Of a stretch of 11,020 nt of DNA, positions 1-5,037 are shown piece after piece. The notes under the pieces are model-generated. The model was not told where the DNA came from. It did no database searches and was given only the letters and a program-made list of their open reading frames with translations. Source of the stretch: CAYPOY01 sp964412395 (GTDB lineage Bacteria > Chloroflexota > Anaerolineae > B4-G1); the NCBI GenBank assembly GCA_964412395.1, contig CAYPOY010000159.1, positions 1-11,020 of the forward strand, given 5' to 3'. A program made the translations under genes and the position numbers. Every line of letters begins with the position of its first letter. Position 1 is the stretch's first letter.

Positions 1-57
1 GAGCCCACGCCCAGGTACACGTCGGGACGGGGGATGTCCAGGTCGTCGAAGAAGAGT
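1..57 (-). pseudogene. wecB: WecB (UDP-GlcNAc 2-epimerase) N-terminal-region fragment, runs off the window edge
   Basis: The minus-strand frame reads LFFDDLDIPRPDVYLGVG, the segment that precedes the conserved GSGSH/AEQTA motif of non-hydrolysing UDP-N-acetylglucosamine 2-epimerases. The same segment occurs again in the larger WecB fragment at 8392-8649. Only about 19 codons are visible before base 1. Upstream (higher coordinates) the sequence switches abruptly to the start of a PIN-domain gene, so this piece has no start of its own and lies out of frame behind the PIN start. It is one of six WecB fragments in this window. Whether the gene continues intact beyond base 1 cannot be seen. Confidence 0.75.
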
Positions 58-133
58 CGGCACCTTCTTCATCCTCAATCAAGGTGAACCAAGCAGAGGT
101 ATCAAGCACATAGATGTATGCGGCTTCGTTCAT
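1..133 (-). pseudogene. VapC-like PIN-domain toxin, N-terminal stub fused to WecB sequence
   Basis: An ATG at 133 opens a frame beginning MNEAAYIYVLDTSAWF followed by TLIEDEEGAD. The VLDTSAW start is the hallmark first strand of PIN-domain (VapC) ribonucleases, with the first catalytic aspartate at residue 11. Homology ends after about 26 codons, near base 58. Beyond that the frame reads out-of-frame through the WecB fragment and stays open to base 1, so the other acidic catalytic residues are missing and the toxin should be inactive. The start lies inside the preceding antitoxin gene with an overlap of 32 nt, the usual antitoxin-first arrangement of vapBC-type operons. VapC would cleave RNA, often initiator tRNA, but the target is unknown here. 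Confidence 0.7.
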
Positions 134-362
134 CTCGTTCTTGATCCTCTCGTCGGGATTGCAACAATCTCTCAACCAGCCTTTCGCCTTTTCCCCGACC
201 TCGCAGGGCCTGGAGCGGGTCCACCTTGGGCACTGCATCCTTCCGAAATTCCTCAATGAAGGTGACCACGACTTCCATTCCATCCCTGGGAGCTAGCCTT
301 GGCTCAGCGAAGACCAGTGCTCCGTCTTTATAGACAGCACGCACCGTTTGTAACCTCATCAT
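102..362 (-). CDS. AF2212/DUF104-like antitoxin of a PIN toxin
   Basis: An 86-aa protein beginning MMRLQTVRAVYKDGALVF and containing a GMEVVVTFIEE strand. This N-terminal pattern (aromatic, x-x-G-x-hydrophobic, acidic/proline turn, then alternating V-x-V-x-F) matches the small beta-rich antitoxins of the AF2212/DUF104 type. The C-terminal half is very charged (RGRGKGERLVERLL and beyond) and is the likely toxin-binding segment. The gene overlaps the start of the PIN toxin stub by 32 nt, and its own start overlaps the stop of the epimerase fragment upstream (AAAATGATG). Two adjacent ATGs are possible starts (362 or 359), behind a purine-rich GGGAAGGGG ribosome site. It is intact although its toxin is truncated. 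The family assignment rests on pattern only. Confidence 0.7.
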   Translation of the reverse strand: MMRLQTVRAVYKDGALVFAEPRLAPRDGMEVVVTFIEEFRKDAVPKVDPLQALRGRGKGERLVERLLQSRREDQERDERSRIHLCA

Positions 363-622
363 TTTCCCCTTCCCTCCTGTCCCACGTCTAGTATCATCTT
401 GATTCGCCTGGTTTCTCTTGCCGCCTTAACCTGCGCCTCAATCCAAGGATACGTGCACCCAATGTCCCCCTTGAGGAAGACCTTTGCCTCCCATCCCAGC
501 GAGTAAATGTGCGCGTTACTAAAGTTCCGCGAGTGCACCCCCACCGGGCCGTCAGCGCGCTTGATGTGGATCGTCTTCCCCGCCACCTCAATCACCGTTA
601 CCACCAACTCGTCCACTGTTCC
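359..622 (-). pseudogene. GDP-mannose 3,5-epimerase-like C-terminal fragment (second copy)
   Basis: The frame from about 622 reads TVDELVVTVIEVAGKTIHI and then GPVGVHSRNFSNAHIYSLGW and TYPWIEAQVK. It is clearly homologous to the last ~75 residues of the full epimerase at 1235-2206 (TVDELVQTVIDISGKEIHI, GPVGVQARNFSKARIHSLGW, TYPWIEAQVK). The NAD-binding and catalytic regions are absent and homology stops sharply near 622, just after the RelE-type gene at 657. The C-terminal tail differs from that of the full copy (RRIKMILDVGQEGRGK), so it derives from a diverged paralogue rather than a recent duplication. A GTG at 616 could start translation, but the product would be only a sugar-binding C-terminal piece. 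Its stop overlaps the antitoxin start. Confidence 0.85.
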
Positions 623-656
623 GCATCGTCATCTCACTGGTCCCTTGCACCGTTGC

Positions 657-914
657 CTATATCCGATCCGCGATGTGGTGAGGGCCAACACCGAGCAGCA
701 CATAGTACGCCCCCTCAATCTCAAAGATCGCACGATAGTTCATCGTCACACTGAATTCCCACAGCCCTTCTACGCCCCGTACCTTGTGAACCCGTAACGA
801 AGGATGACGTGGATCACGGAGTAGAAACCTCAGCTTCTGATCCACTCACTGCTGAATGTCCAATGGCAACTTTTGATAATCCTTCTTGAAGCGGTCTGTG
901 CGCCGGACCTTCAT
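657..914 (-). pseudogene. RelE/YafQ-like toxin interrupted by an in-frame TGA
   Basis: Starting at the ATG at 914 the frame reads MKVRRTDRFKKDYQKLP then LDIQQ, a TGA stop at 846-848, and continues in the same frame VDQKLRFLLRDPRHPSLRV, HKVRGVEGLWEFSVTMNYR, AIFEIEGAYYVLLGVGPHH to a TAG at 657. The joined 85 residues have the length and pattern of RelE/ParE-superfamily mRNA interferases (N-terminal helices, then WEFSVTMNYRAIF and LLGVGPH strands). A single C-to-T change from CGA (Arg) would explain the stop. The start overlaps the antitoxin stop in an ATGA, a coupled operon. The 3' part could reinitiate at the GTG right after the stop, but would lack the first helix. Functional recoding of TGA is unlikely, as nothing else in the window suggests it. 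Confidence 0.8.
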
Positions 915-1168
915 CCTGGCATCCCTAGCTGGCCTTTCAGTTCGACAAGCAGGCTCTCGACATCATCAAAGTCCCGGAACCGTCCTTCCGCCAGGTCCGC
1001 CTTGGCCTCCTGGTAGCGGGTCTGCCACTCATCGGTCAAGAACCAAGACTGGTCCACCTCCTCCCGCCGCCAGCGCAAGTATCCGATAAAGTCCAGCACT
1101 TCCGCCGCCACGTCCTCTGGTAGTTCGTCCAGTGCCTGTTTTGCCACCTCTCTGACAGTCGCCGCCAT
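911..1168 (-). CDS. DUF2281/RelB-like antitoxin
   Basis: An 85-aa protein with a DUF2281-like start: ALDELPEDVAAEVLDFIGYL, i.e. an L-P-E-D helix followed by a helix ending in LRWRRE. The second half (ADLAEGRFRDFDDVESLLVE) is typical of the disordered or helical toxin-wrapping segment of RelB-type antitoxins. I chose the ATG at 1168 because an AAGGAG lies 9 nt upstream. A longer in-frame start at 1201 has no such site. Its stop overlaps the RelE-like toxin start (ATGA), so the pair is one translationally coupled operon. By family knowledge it should neutralise the toxin and probably autorepress. The toxin is currently broken by a nonsense codon while this gene is intact. Confidence 0.75.
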   Translation of the reverse strand: MAATVREVAKQALDELPEDVAAEVLDFIGYLRWRREEVDQSWFLTDEWQTRYQEAKADLAEGRFRDFDDVESLLVELKGQLGMPG

Positions 1169-1234
1169 TCGCCTACTCTCCTTAATGGTGTTCGCCGCCA
1201 CCGTATATCCTCTTTTCTCCCTCAGGTTCAGGTG

Positions 1235-2206
1235 TCATTCACTCCACGTCCCGTGCCCCTTGACCTGCGCCTCAATCCAGGGATATGTGCGGGCAATTCC
1301 CTCTTTAAGAGAGACTTTGGCCTCCCAACCCAGCGAGTGAATGCGCGCCTTGCTAAAGTTCCGCGCCTGCACACCGACAGGCCCTTCCACGTGCTGGATG
1401 TGAATCTCCTTCCCCGAGATATCAATCACCGTCTGCACCAGCTCATCCACGGTCACGTACTCATCCCCGCCGATGATGGTCGGGCCTTCCAAATCGGACT
1501 GCATCAACAGGTAGACACCTGCTATCAAATCATCAACGTAAGTATAGGCGCGGATCGCAGAGCCGCCACCCCAGACCGGAATTGTACCACCGTCCTCGGC
1601 CATCGCCACTTTGCGACAGATGGCGGCTGGGGCCTTCTCCCGCCCACCGGTCCAGGTTCCCTCTGGGCCGTAGCAATTTTGGAAGCGGGCGATGCGTACT
1701 TTAATCGGGTAGTGCCGGGAGTATGCCTGCGCCATCCGCTCAGCGTAGAGCTTCTCCCAGCCGTACTCGTTATCGGGCAGCGCGGGGTAGGCGTCGTCCT
1801 CGTCCAGGGCCGGTTCCCCCGGCTCCATATCCCGGTACACACAGACCGACGAGGAGAAGAAATAACGCCCCACGCCGATTCGCGTCGCCGCGTCGATCAT
1901 ATGGTTATTAATCAGGGCACTGTTGCGCATAATATCGCACTCGGCGGAGTGGATGAATCCCATCCCACCCATATCGGCGGCTAACTGGTAGACCTCGTCA
2001 AAAGTACCGCCGTCCACGGAGAGCGCTTCCCAGCAGTTATGTGGCTCCCGCAAGTCCAGTAGCAGGAACTCGTCCGCCTGTGTCAGCGCGAACTCGTGCT
2101 CTTTGATATCCACACCACGCACCCAGTAGCCTTCCTTCTTGAGTTTTTTGACCAGATGACCTCCAATGAAGCCCCCTGCACCACAAACTAGTGCTTTTTT
2201 CGCCAA
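1235..2206 (-). CDS. GDP-mannose 3,5-epimerase-like NAD-dependent sugar epimerase
   Basis: A 323-aa extended short-chain dehydrogenase/reductase, full length for the family. It has the Rossmann motif GAGGFIGG (residues 9-16), AADMGGMGFI (about 76-85), SSSVCVY with Cys122, YGWEK (Tyr148, Lys152), the block ARFQNCYGPEGTWTGGREKA with Lys191, and PAAICRK. AADMGGMGFI, the Cys in SS-x-C-x-Y, and the Lys of GGREKAPAA are the signature of plant-type GDP-D-mannose 3',5'-epimerase, where Cys and Lys are the acid/base pair. Known family role: cytoplasmic conversion of GDP-D-mannose to GDP-L-galactose or GDP-L-gulose. Here it probably supplies a surface polysaccharide. I prefer the TTG at 2206 because AAGGAG (2214-2219) sits 7 nt upstream. 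An alternative TTG at 2230 lacks one. It appears intact, in contrast to the surrounding remnants. Confidence 0.92.
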   Translation of the reverse strand: MAKKALVCGAGGFIGGHLVKKLKKEGYWVRGVDIKEHEFALTQADEFLLLDLREPHNCWEALSVDGGTFDEVYQLAADMGGMGFIHSAECDIMRNSALINNHMIDAATRIGVGRYFFSSSVCVYRDMEPGEPALDEDDAYPALPDNEYGWEKLYAERMAQAYSRHYPIKVRIARFQNCYGPEGTWTGGREKAPAAICRKVAMAEDGGTIPVWGGGSAIRAYTYVDDLIAGVYLLMQSDLEGPTIIGGDEYVTVDELVQTVIDISGKEIHIQHVEGPVGVQARNFSKARIHSLGWEAKVSLKEGIARTYPWIEAQVKGHGTWSE

Positions 2207-2213
2207 TGCTGTT

Positions 2214-2219
2214 CTCCTT
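2214..2219 (-). promoter_or_regulatory. Ribosome binding site selecting the TTG start of the epimerase
   Basis: The minus strand carries AAGGAG, then 7 nt, then TTG GCG AAA AAA. No ATG or GTG lies at a comparable distance, so this site decides for the rare TTG start at 2206. Confidence 0.7.
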
Positions 2220-2264
2220 GTTTTTCTCAACTCGAATGTTACGTATGCAACTTGCCAACACCAC

Positions 2265-2404
2265 TTACCATCGCTGCGCGCGCAGCCCCATCAACTCCAG
2301 CAGTTGGCGCTTCTTCTTCAGTGCCGACCTGGTCACCGTCTCCGCCTTGCGTATCCAGGCCCACAGCGCGTACACCGGTTCGTCCTGCCCCACCGTGCGC
2401 TGGT
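2265..2404 (-). pseudogene. Unidentified C-terminal tail joined to a WecB fragment
   Basis: In frame with WecB-like LTLREN, the sequence departs from WecB after LREN and continues NQRTVGQDEPVYALWAW, IRKAETVTRSALKKKRQLLE, LMGLRAQRW to a TAA at 2265. WecB normally continues ENTERPVTVTQGTN. The Arg/Lys-rich, helical tail resembles the end of a carbohydrate-modifying enzyme, but I do not recognise the family. It may be the end of another polysaccharide gene joined by deletion at the LREN codons. The intact epimerase starts 58 nt downstream. Confidence 0.45.
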
Positions 2405-2584
2405 TGTTCTCCCGCAGCGTCAGGCCGGGCCTGCCCTGAGCCTGTCCTGAGCTTGTCGAAGGACCTGCCGAAGGGACACACCCAGGATGGTCGTCTCCTC
2501 CTGGATGCCGCCAGAGTCAGTCAGCACCAGGTGAGCGTTCGCCATCAGGTTCAGGAACGAGGTAGATCCCAACGGCTCCGTTAC
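2405..2584 (-). pseudogene. wecB: WecB C-terminal-domain fragment carrying a short repeat insertion
   Basis: The frame reads EPLGSTSFLNLMANAHLVLT then DSGGIQEETTILGV, the UDP-binding block of UDP-GlcNAc 2-epimerase (SDSGGxQEE; the usual PLGY-x-DF-x-x-LM is slightly changed). After GV a ~47-nt repeat interrupts the gene, then LTLREN resumes in another frame. After LREN homology is lost. Nothing of the N-terminal domain or the middle of the enzyme is present, so this is dead. It is nearly identical at DNA level to the corresponding part of the fragment at 9797-9993 (same bases over most of 2502-2558), so the two come from closely related copies. Confidence 0.88.
2430..2476. repeat. Short dispersed REP-like repeat inserted in the WecB fragment
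   Basis: The core CCTGAGCTTGTCGAAGGA, preceded by a partial copy CCTGAGCCTGTC, is a short repeat I recognise as common in intergenic regions and genes of environmental bacterial genomes (its translations often contain FDKLRTG). Comparison with the WecB fragment at 9797-9993 shows about 47 extra nucleotides here between the codons for GV and LTLREN, so the insertion boundaries can be placed within a few bases. It shifts the WecB frame. No open reading frame of its own. Confidence 0.75.
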
Positions 2585-2616
2585 TCGCCTGGTCACCAGG
2601 TACAGCATACTCTTTC

Positions 2617-3023
2617 CTACCCTGTCTCTTCATAGGGGAATAAAGTGACGACAAAGTCTCTTTCATCGAAACAAACCTTAAAATAACGGAAAATGCCCTC
2701 CCGCCCTAGCAAGTTGAAACGTACACCCAGTCTGTCCGAGAAACCCACCGGAACCACCATGCGGTGTTTACCCACCTGCACCTCGAGGTCGTGAAGGTAC
2801 ACGGGAATGAAACTTCCATCTCCCACTTGAACGTACATCCGTCTCCCAGAACGATAAGCCAGCCTAGACGATCAGCAACCTGCGCAGTGAACACACTAAA
2901 AGTAGCTCCACTATCTACATAGGCCCCAACCGGATGCCACCTTTCCCCGTACCGGATAGCCAGGGTGATGATCGGAACACGCAGTCCCTTCAGCCGCTTG
3001 TAGCGGTACGTTACAACAGGCAT
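2617..3023 (-). pseudogene. Clan AA (retropepsin-like) aspartyl protease with a frameshift
   Basis: From the ATG at 3023 the frame reads MPVVTYRYKRLKGLRVPIIT, GERWHPVGAYVDSGAT, FSVFTAQVADRLG. VDSGAT (Asp37) is the catalytic D-S/T-G motif of retroviral-type aspartyl proteases found in bacteria. The expected continuation AYRSGRRMYVQVGDGSFIPV, VGKHRMVVPVGFSDRL, FNLLGREGIFRYFKV lies in a different frame from about 2862, so one base appears to be missing next to the CTAGG at 2863-2867. The joined product would be about 135 aa, normal for these small proteases. It overlaps the DUF5678-like gene by 13 nt, a pairing I know from Chloroflexota and cyanobacteria. Its substrate is unknown. A sequencing error is an alternative to real decay. 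Confidence 0.82.
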
Positions 3024-3244
3024 ACCAGTTCCTCCTCAGTGGGTATTGTCAGGACAAACGGAACTGCATCCGGGTATTTCTCCCGCGCCAAGAGATCGGC
3101 TTCTCGCTCTGTATCAGCCACTACCACAATCTCTCCTGTTACCATGGCAATGGCTTTTCCAGCGTGTTTTCTCACCAATTCCTCAAAATGGGCAGTATAC
3201 CACTCGTCCAAGGCCTCCAGGTTCAAGTCCTCCTGCTCAGTCAT
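3011..3244 (-). CDS. DUF5678-like small protein
   Basis: A 77-aa acidic protein: LDEWYTAHFEELVRKHAGKA, IAMVTGEIVVVADTEREAD, REKYPDAVPFVLTIPTEEE. The layout (tryptophan-containing helix, G-K-x-I/V strand, GEIVVVADT, then REKYPDAVPFVLTIP) fits the DUF5678 family, whose function is not known to me. The ATG at 3244 has a strong AAGGAGGG ribosome site 7 nt upstream. It overlaps the aspartyl protease start by 13 nt, so the two are one translational unit. A regulator, or a small partner or substrate of the protease, is conceivable. That is inference from context only. Confidence 0.75.
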   Translation of the reverse strand: MTEQEDLNLEALDEWYTAHFEELVRKHAGKAIAMVTGEIVVVADTEREADLLAREKYPDAVPFVLTIPTEEELVCLL

Positions 3245-3348
3245 CTTTTCCCTCCTTCAATCCCTCAAGGATTTTCCGTCATCTTGCCCATAGCCGTTCA
3301 GTACCCATCAGTGTCTCTCTCACATCTCTTGCAAGCACAGGAACTTGG
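3245..3348. other. Short stretch without a recognisable gene
   Basis: On the minus strand a 25-codon frame (DQVPVLARDVRETLMGTERL) followed in another frame by KILEGLKEGKDD looks like the shifted tail of a lost helical protein, but I cannot name it. The only functional signal I see is the AAGGAGGG ribosome site of the next gene. Confidence 0.3.
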
Positions 3349-3484
3349 TCATACGTCATCTTTCTCTGCCAACATATCCACAATCCGCTCCGCCGCTCGC
3401 CCATCCCACAACTCTGGCACTCGCCCGGTCTTGCTCCTGCCATCCAGTATCGCCATCGCTTCCGCCACAATCCGTTGCGGGTCA
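3349..3484 (-). pseudogene. wecB: WecB C-terminal fragment ending at MITE copy 1
   Basis: The frame reads DPQRIVAEAMAILDGRSK, TGRVPELWDGRAAERIVDM, LAEKDDV and stops at TGA 3349-3351. This is the C-terminal ~45 residues of UDP-GlcNAc 2-epimerase (DPxRI, LWDGRAAERI). It aligns with the fragment at 10747-10941 but differs at many residues, so it comes from another paralogue. Homology begins exactly where the mobile-element-like repeat ends (around 3481-3485): everything upstream of the RDPQR codons has been replaced by the element, followed by a different gene. Confidence 0.88.
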
Positions 3485-3641
3485 CTACTCACCCGTCTGC
3501 CCCCGCCGATGGTTGAAACCATCGGCTGATACGCAAAGTGCGTTAAAACGCACTAAAACGCGACTTTTTAACCCGTTTTAACGGGTTTCGCGTATCAGCG
3601 GGGTGTTTCAACGCCCCGCGTGGGGCTGGCTGAGCAGTTAC
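3481..3641. mobile_element. MITE-like structured repeat, copy 1 (161 nt)
   Basis: Almost identical to 6046-6212 (three substitutions and a 6-nt TGATAC indel). The ends are imperfect inverted repeats: left GTCACTACTCACCC (GTAACTACTCACCC in copy 2), right end on the other strand GTAACTGCTCAGCC. Inside are a hairpin GCCGATGG/CCATCGGC at 3505-3526, a 9-bp outer stem CTGATACGC (3526-3534)/GCGTATCAG (3590-3598) enclosing AGTGCGTT/AACGCACT (3537-3554) and AACCCGTT/AACGGGTT (3570-3587), and a GCGGGG/CCCCGC hairpin at 3598-3619. There is no transposase and no convincing ORF. Terminal repeats suggest mobilisation in trans by a DDE transposase. The family (IS66-like ends are one possibility) is not established. 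It lies exactly between a WecB C-terminal fragment and the truncated UDP-sugar dehydrogenase. No target duplication is evident. Confidence 0.85.
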
Positions 3642-4074
3642 CGGCATTTCATCGTTGATCGCCCGTGCTGCCGGGATCAGCCGTGGCTCAAAGCGAGAGA
3701 GATTGTACCCCAGATCGGTCAATGCGCCTCGCAGTGCCTGGTAGCCCGGTTTCTTTGTCACCGGGTCCACCGGCGTTTCGACGGCGATGAGCACTATCTG
3801 TGCTTCTCGACAGACCTCGTAGTCCGTTGTAGCCCGAAAGTGGCTTTCGGTCACCACCCGCGCCAACAGTTCCGCCAGCCCTGGCTCTTTGCCTTCAATG
3901 GGACAGACGCCCCGATTGATCATCTCCACCTTGTCCTGGCTGCGCCGGATGCCCACCACCGGGAAACCGGCCTCGGCGAACAGGCAGGCCACCGGCAGGC
4001 CCACGTATCCCAGGCCAAGCACAACCACGTTCGCTGTCTTGTTCTCGATCAATTTCCAGCAGATGTGCTTTCAT
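3642..4074 (-). pseudogene. UDP-sugar (UDP-GlcNAc/ManNAc) 6-dehydrogenase, internally deleted and truncated
   Basis: The frame carries IENKTANVVVLGLGYVGLPV with the NAD-binding GLGYVG, then GVCPIEGKEPGLAELLAR, CREAQIVLIAVETPVDPVTK and GYQALRGALTDLGYNLSR: the N-terminal ~115 residues of WecC/WbpA-type dehydrogenases. At about 3692 it jumps to FEPRLIPAARAINDEMP, which in the family lies roughly 170 residues later (central domain). The catalytic Cys region and the C-terminal domain are missing, and homology stops at 3642, exactly at the MITE edge. The natural start is probably the ATG at 4074 (MKAHLLE), with AGAGGGA just upstream, but it is out of frame with IENKTA, so an indel lies near 4050. 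The TTG at 4052 is the only in-frame start. Together with WecB this enzyme would make UDP-ManNAcA, but here it is dead. Confidence 0.85.
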
Positions 4075-4094
4075 CTTCCCTCTCATCCGTGTGT

Positions 4095-4625
4095 CTAACA
4101 TATATCCTCCGGCCGCCGAACGTCAGGGAGTCTGGCTTGAGCAAACGGAGAGCGTAAATTTCCGGTCATGGCCAACAGATGTTCTGCAATTTCCTCTCGT
4201 TCCAGTTCCCATTTCGTCAGTAGGGGCCGATCATAAGTCACGATAATATGAACACCTAGAATTTCGCCGGCCTCGTTGGTTCCGAAGGTGCCCAGGGCCA
4301 ACACTTTAGCGTCCTCGCGGCTGAACGTTCTCATTCTCAAGCGCCGTGCCCAACGCTTGAAGTAGCGCCCGTGATACAGGACCTCAACACACTTCAAGAA
4401 CACCAAGGTTTCAGCCGGCGCGACCTGCCGGCCATGCACCTGTAGCAGGTTAAACGCCTCTATCGGAATGAACAGTCGCTGCTCTTTCCTATGCGCCAGG
4501 TGTACGAGCAGGATCGCCTCTCTTTCCTCTTCCGCCAGCGCCCTTCCATACGCCAGGGTAGATACCCCCTCAAAGTACCGACGGACGACGTTTTTATCCA
4601 GCAACAAGCGCGTCTGGCCGGACAT
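4095..4625 (-). CDS. PIN-domain toxin (VapC-like ribonuclease)
   Basis: From the ATG at 4625 a 176-aa protein begins MSGQTRLLLDKNVVRRYFEG. The four expected PIN acidic residues are present: Asp10 (LLLDKN), Glu56 (FIPIEAFNLL), Asp105 (SREDAKVLALGTFG) and Asp132 (VTYDRPLL). This makes it a plausible active metal-dependent ribonuclease, somewhat longer than classical VapC (~130-140 aa) with insertions between the first two motifs. The ATG lies inside the upstream antitoxin gene (32-nt overlap), the usual TA coupling. A longer frame back to 4700 only shadows the antitoxin. The degraded UDP-sugar dehydrogenase begins 20 nt downstream. The target RNA is unknown. It is the only PIN toxin of the three in the window that looks complete. 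Confidence 0.82.
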   Translation of the reverse strand: MSGQTRLLLDKNVVRRYFEGVSTLAYGRALAEEEREAILLVHLAHRKEQRLFIPIEAFNLLQVHGRQVAPAETLVFLKCVEVLYHGRYFKRWARRLRMRTFSREDAKVLALGTFGTNEAGEILGVHIIVTYDRPLLTKWELEREEIAEHLLAMTGNLRSPFAQARLPDVRRPEDIC

Positions 4626-4995
4626 CCCGTTCCTCAATGACGTCAATTTCCTCGTCGAATTCAGCGTAGAGTCGGTTCCAGAGTGCTTGCCGTTCCTCAT
4701 CGGAAAGCGCCTGGTACTCCTGCCACGTCACGCCGCCAAAGTACGGCCGGTCGGTCGGGGGAGCCTGACCGCCACACAGCGCGGTGATCTTCTTGCGTAC
4801 TTCTTTCAGCGTCGCCTGGGCTTCATCCTCCGTGACAGTGTAAGACAGAGGGACAGGTACAGTCGCTGCGGGCAAAATCAGGATTTTCCCCGGCTTCACC
4901 ACGACCTGGAGGTGCTTACCTAGCTGGGCCTGTCGCAGCAACCGATCTTCGATCCAGAGACCCTTTTGCTCTTCCAGCATAATTTGCCTTGTCAC
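4594..4995 (-). CDS. AbrB-like antitoxin of the PIN toxin
   Basis: A 133-aa protein. Residues about 8-43 (EEQKGLWIEDRLLRQAQLGK, LQVVVKPGKILILPAA) have the short swapped-hairpin pattern of AbrB/MazE-type antitoxins: charged start, I-x-x-x-L-L-x-x-A-x-L-G, then V-x-V-x-x-G-x-I-x-I-L-P. The second half contains FGGVTWQEYQALSDEERQAL followed by a very acidic segment (YAEFDEEIDVIEERD), a likely toxin-contacting tail. The GTG at 4995 is chosen because AGGAGAGG lies 6 nt upstream; an ATG at 4980 is an alternative. The 3' end overlaps the PIN toxin by 32 nt. Probable role: neutralise the toxin and autoregulate the operon (family knowledge). The name AbrB-like is by pattern, not by search. Confidence 0.72.
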   Translation of the reverse strand: MTRQIMLEEQKGLWIEDRLLRQAQLGKHLQVVVKPGKILILPAATVPVPLSYTVTEDEAQATLKEVRKKITALCGGQAPPTDRPYFGGVTWQEYQALSDEERQALWNRLYAEFDEEIDVIEERDVRPDALVAG

Positions 4996-5037
4996 ATCAC
5001 ACCTCTCCTACTTCTCGACAGCGCAATCACCCACACA

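Noticed and set aside
846..848. TGA as a recoded selenocysteine or tryptophan codon
   Set aside because: RelE-type toxins have no known Sec at this position, other genes here use TGA as a normal stop, and a CGA-to-TGA change is sufficient.
1232..1984. Long plus-strand open frame of 250 codons
   Set aside because: It lies fully opposite the intact epimerase gene and its translation is Pro/Arg/His-rich with no family features: a shadow frame.
3570..3587. AACCCGTT/AACGGGTT hairpin as a Rho-independent terminator
   Set aside because: It is not GC-rich and has no T-tract directly after the stem on either strand; it is better explained as part of the repeated element.
3481..3641. MITE as a CRISPR array or integron attC site
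   Set aside because: No regular direct repeats with spacers, and no attC core sites; the palindromes differ in sequence and sit within one repeated unit with terminal inverted repeats.
3478..3644. Three-base CGG target duplication around MITE copy 1
   Set aside because: CGG on both sides is short enough to be chance and the left CGG is native WecB sequence; copy 2 shows no equivalent duplication.
4095..4700. Longer start at 4700 for the PIN toxin
   Set aside because: The additional 25 residues shadow the antitoxin reading frame; the ATG at 4625 directly precedes the PIN strand and gives the normal TA overlap.
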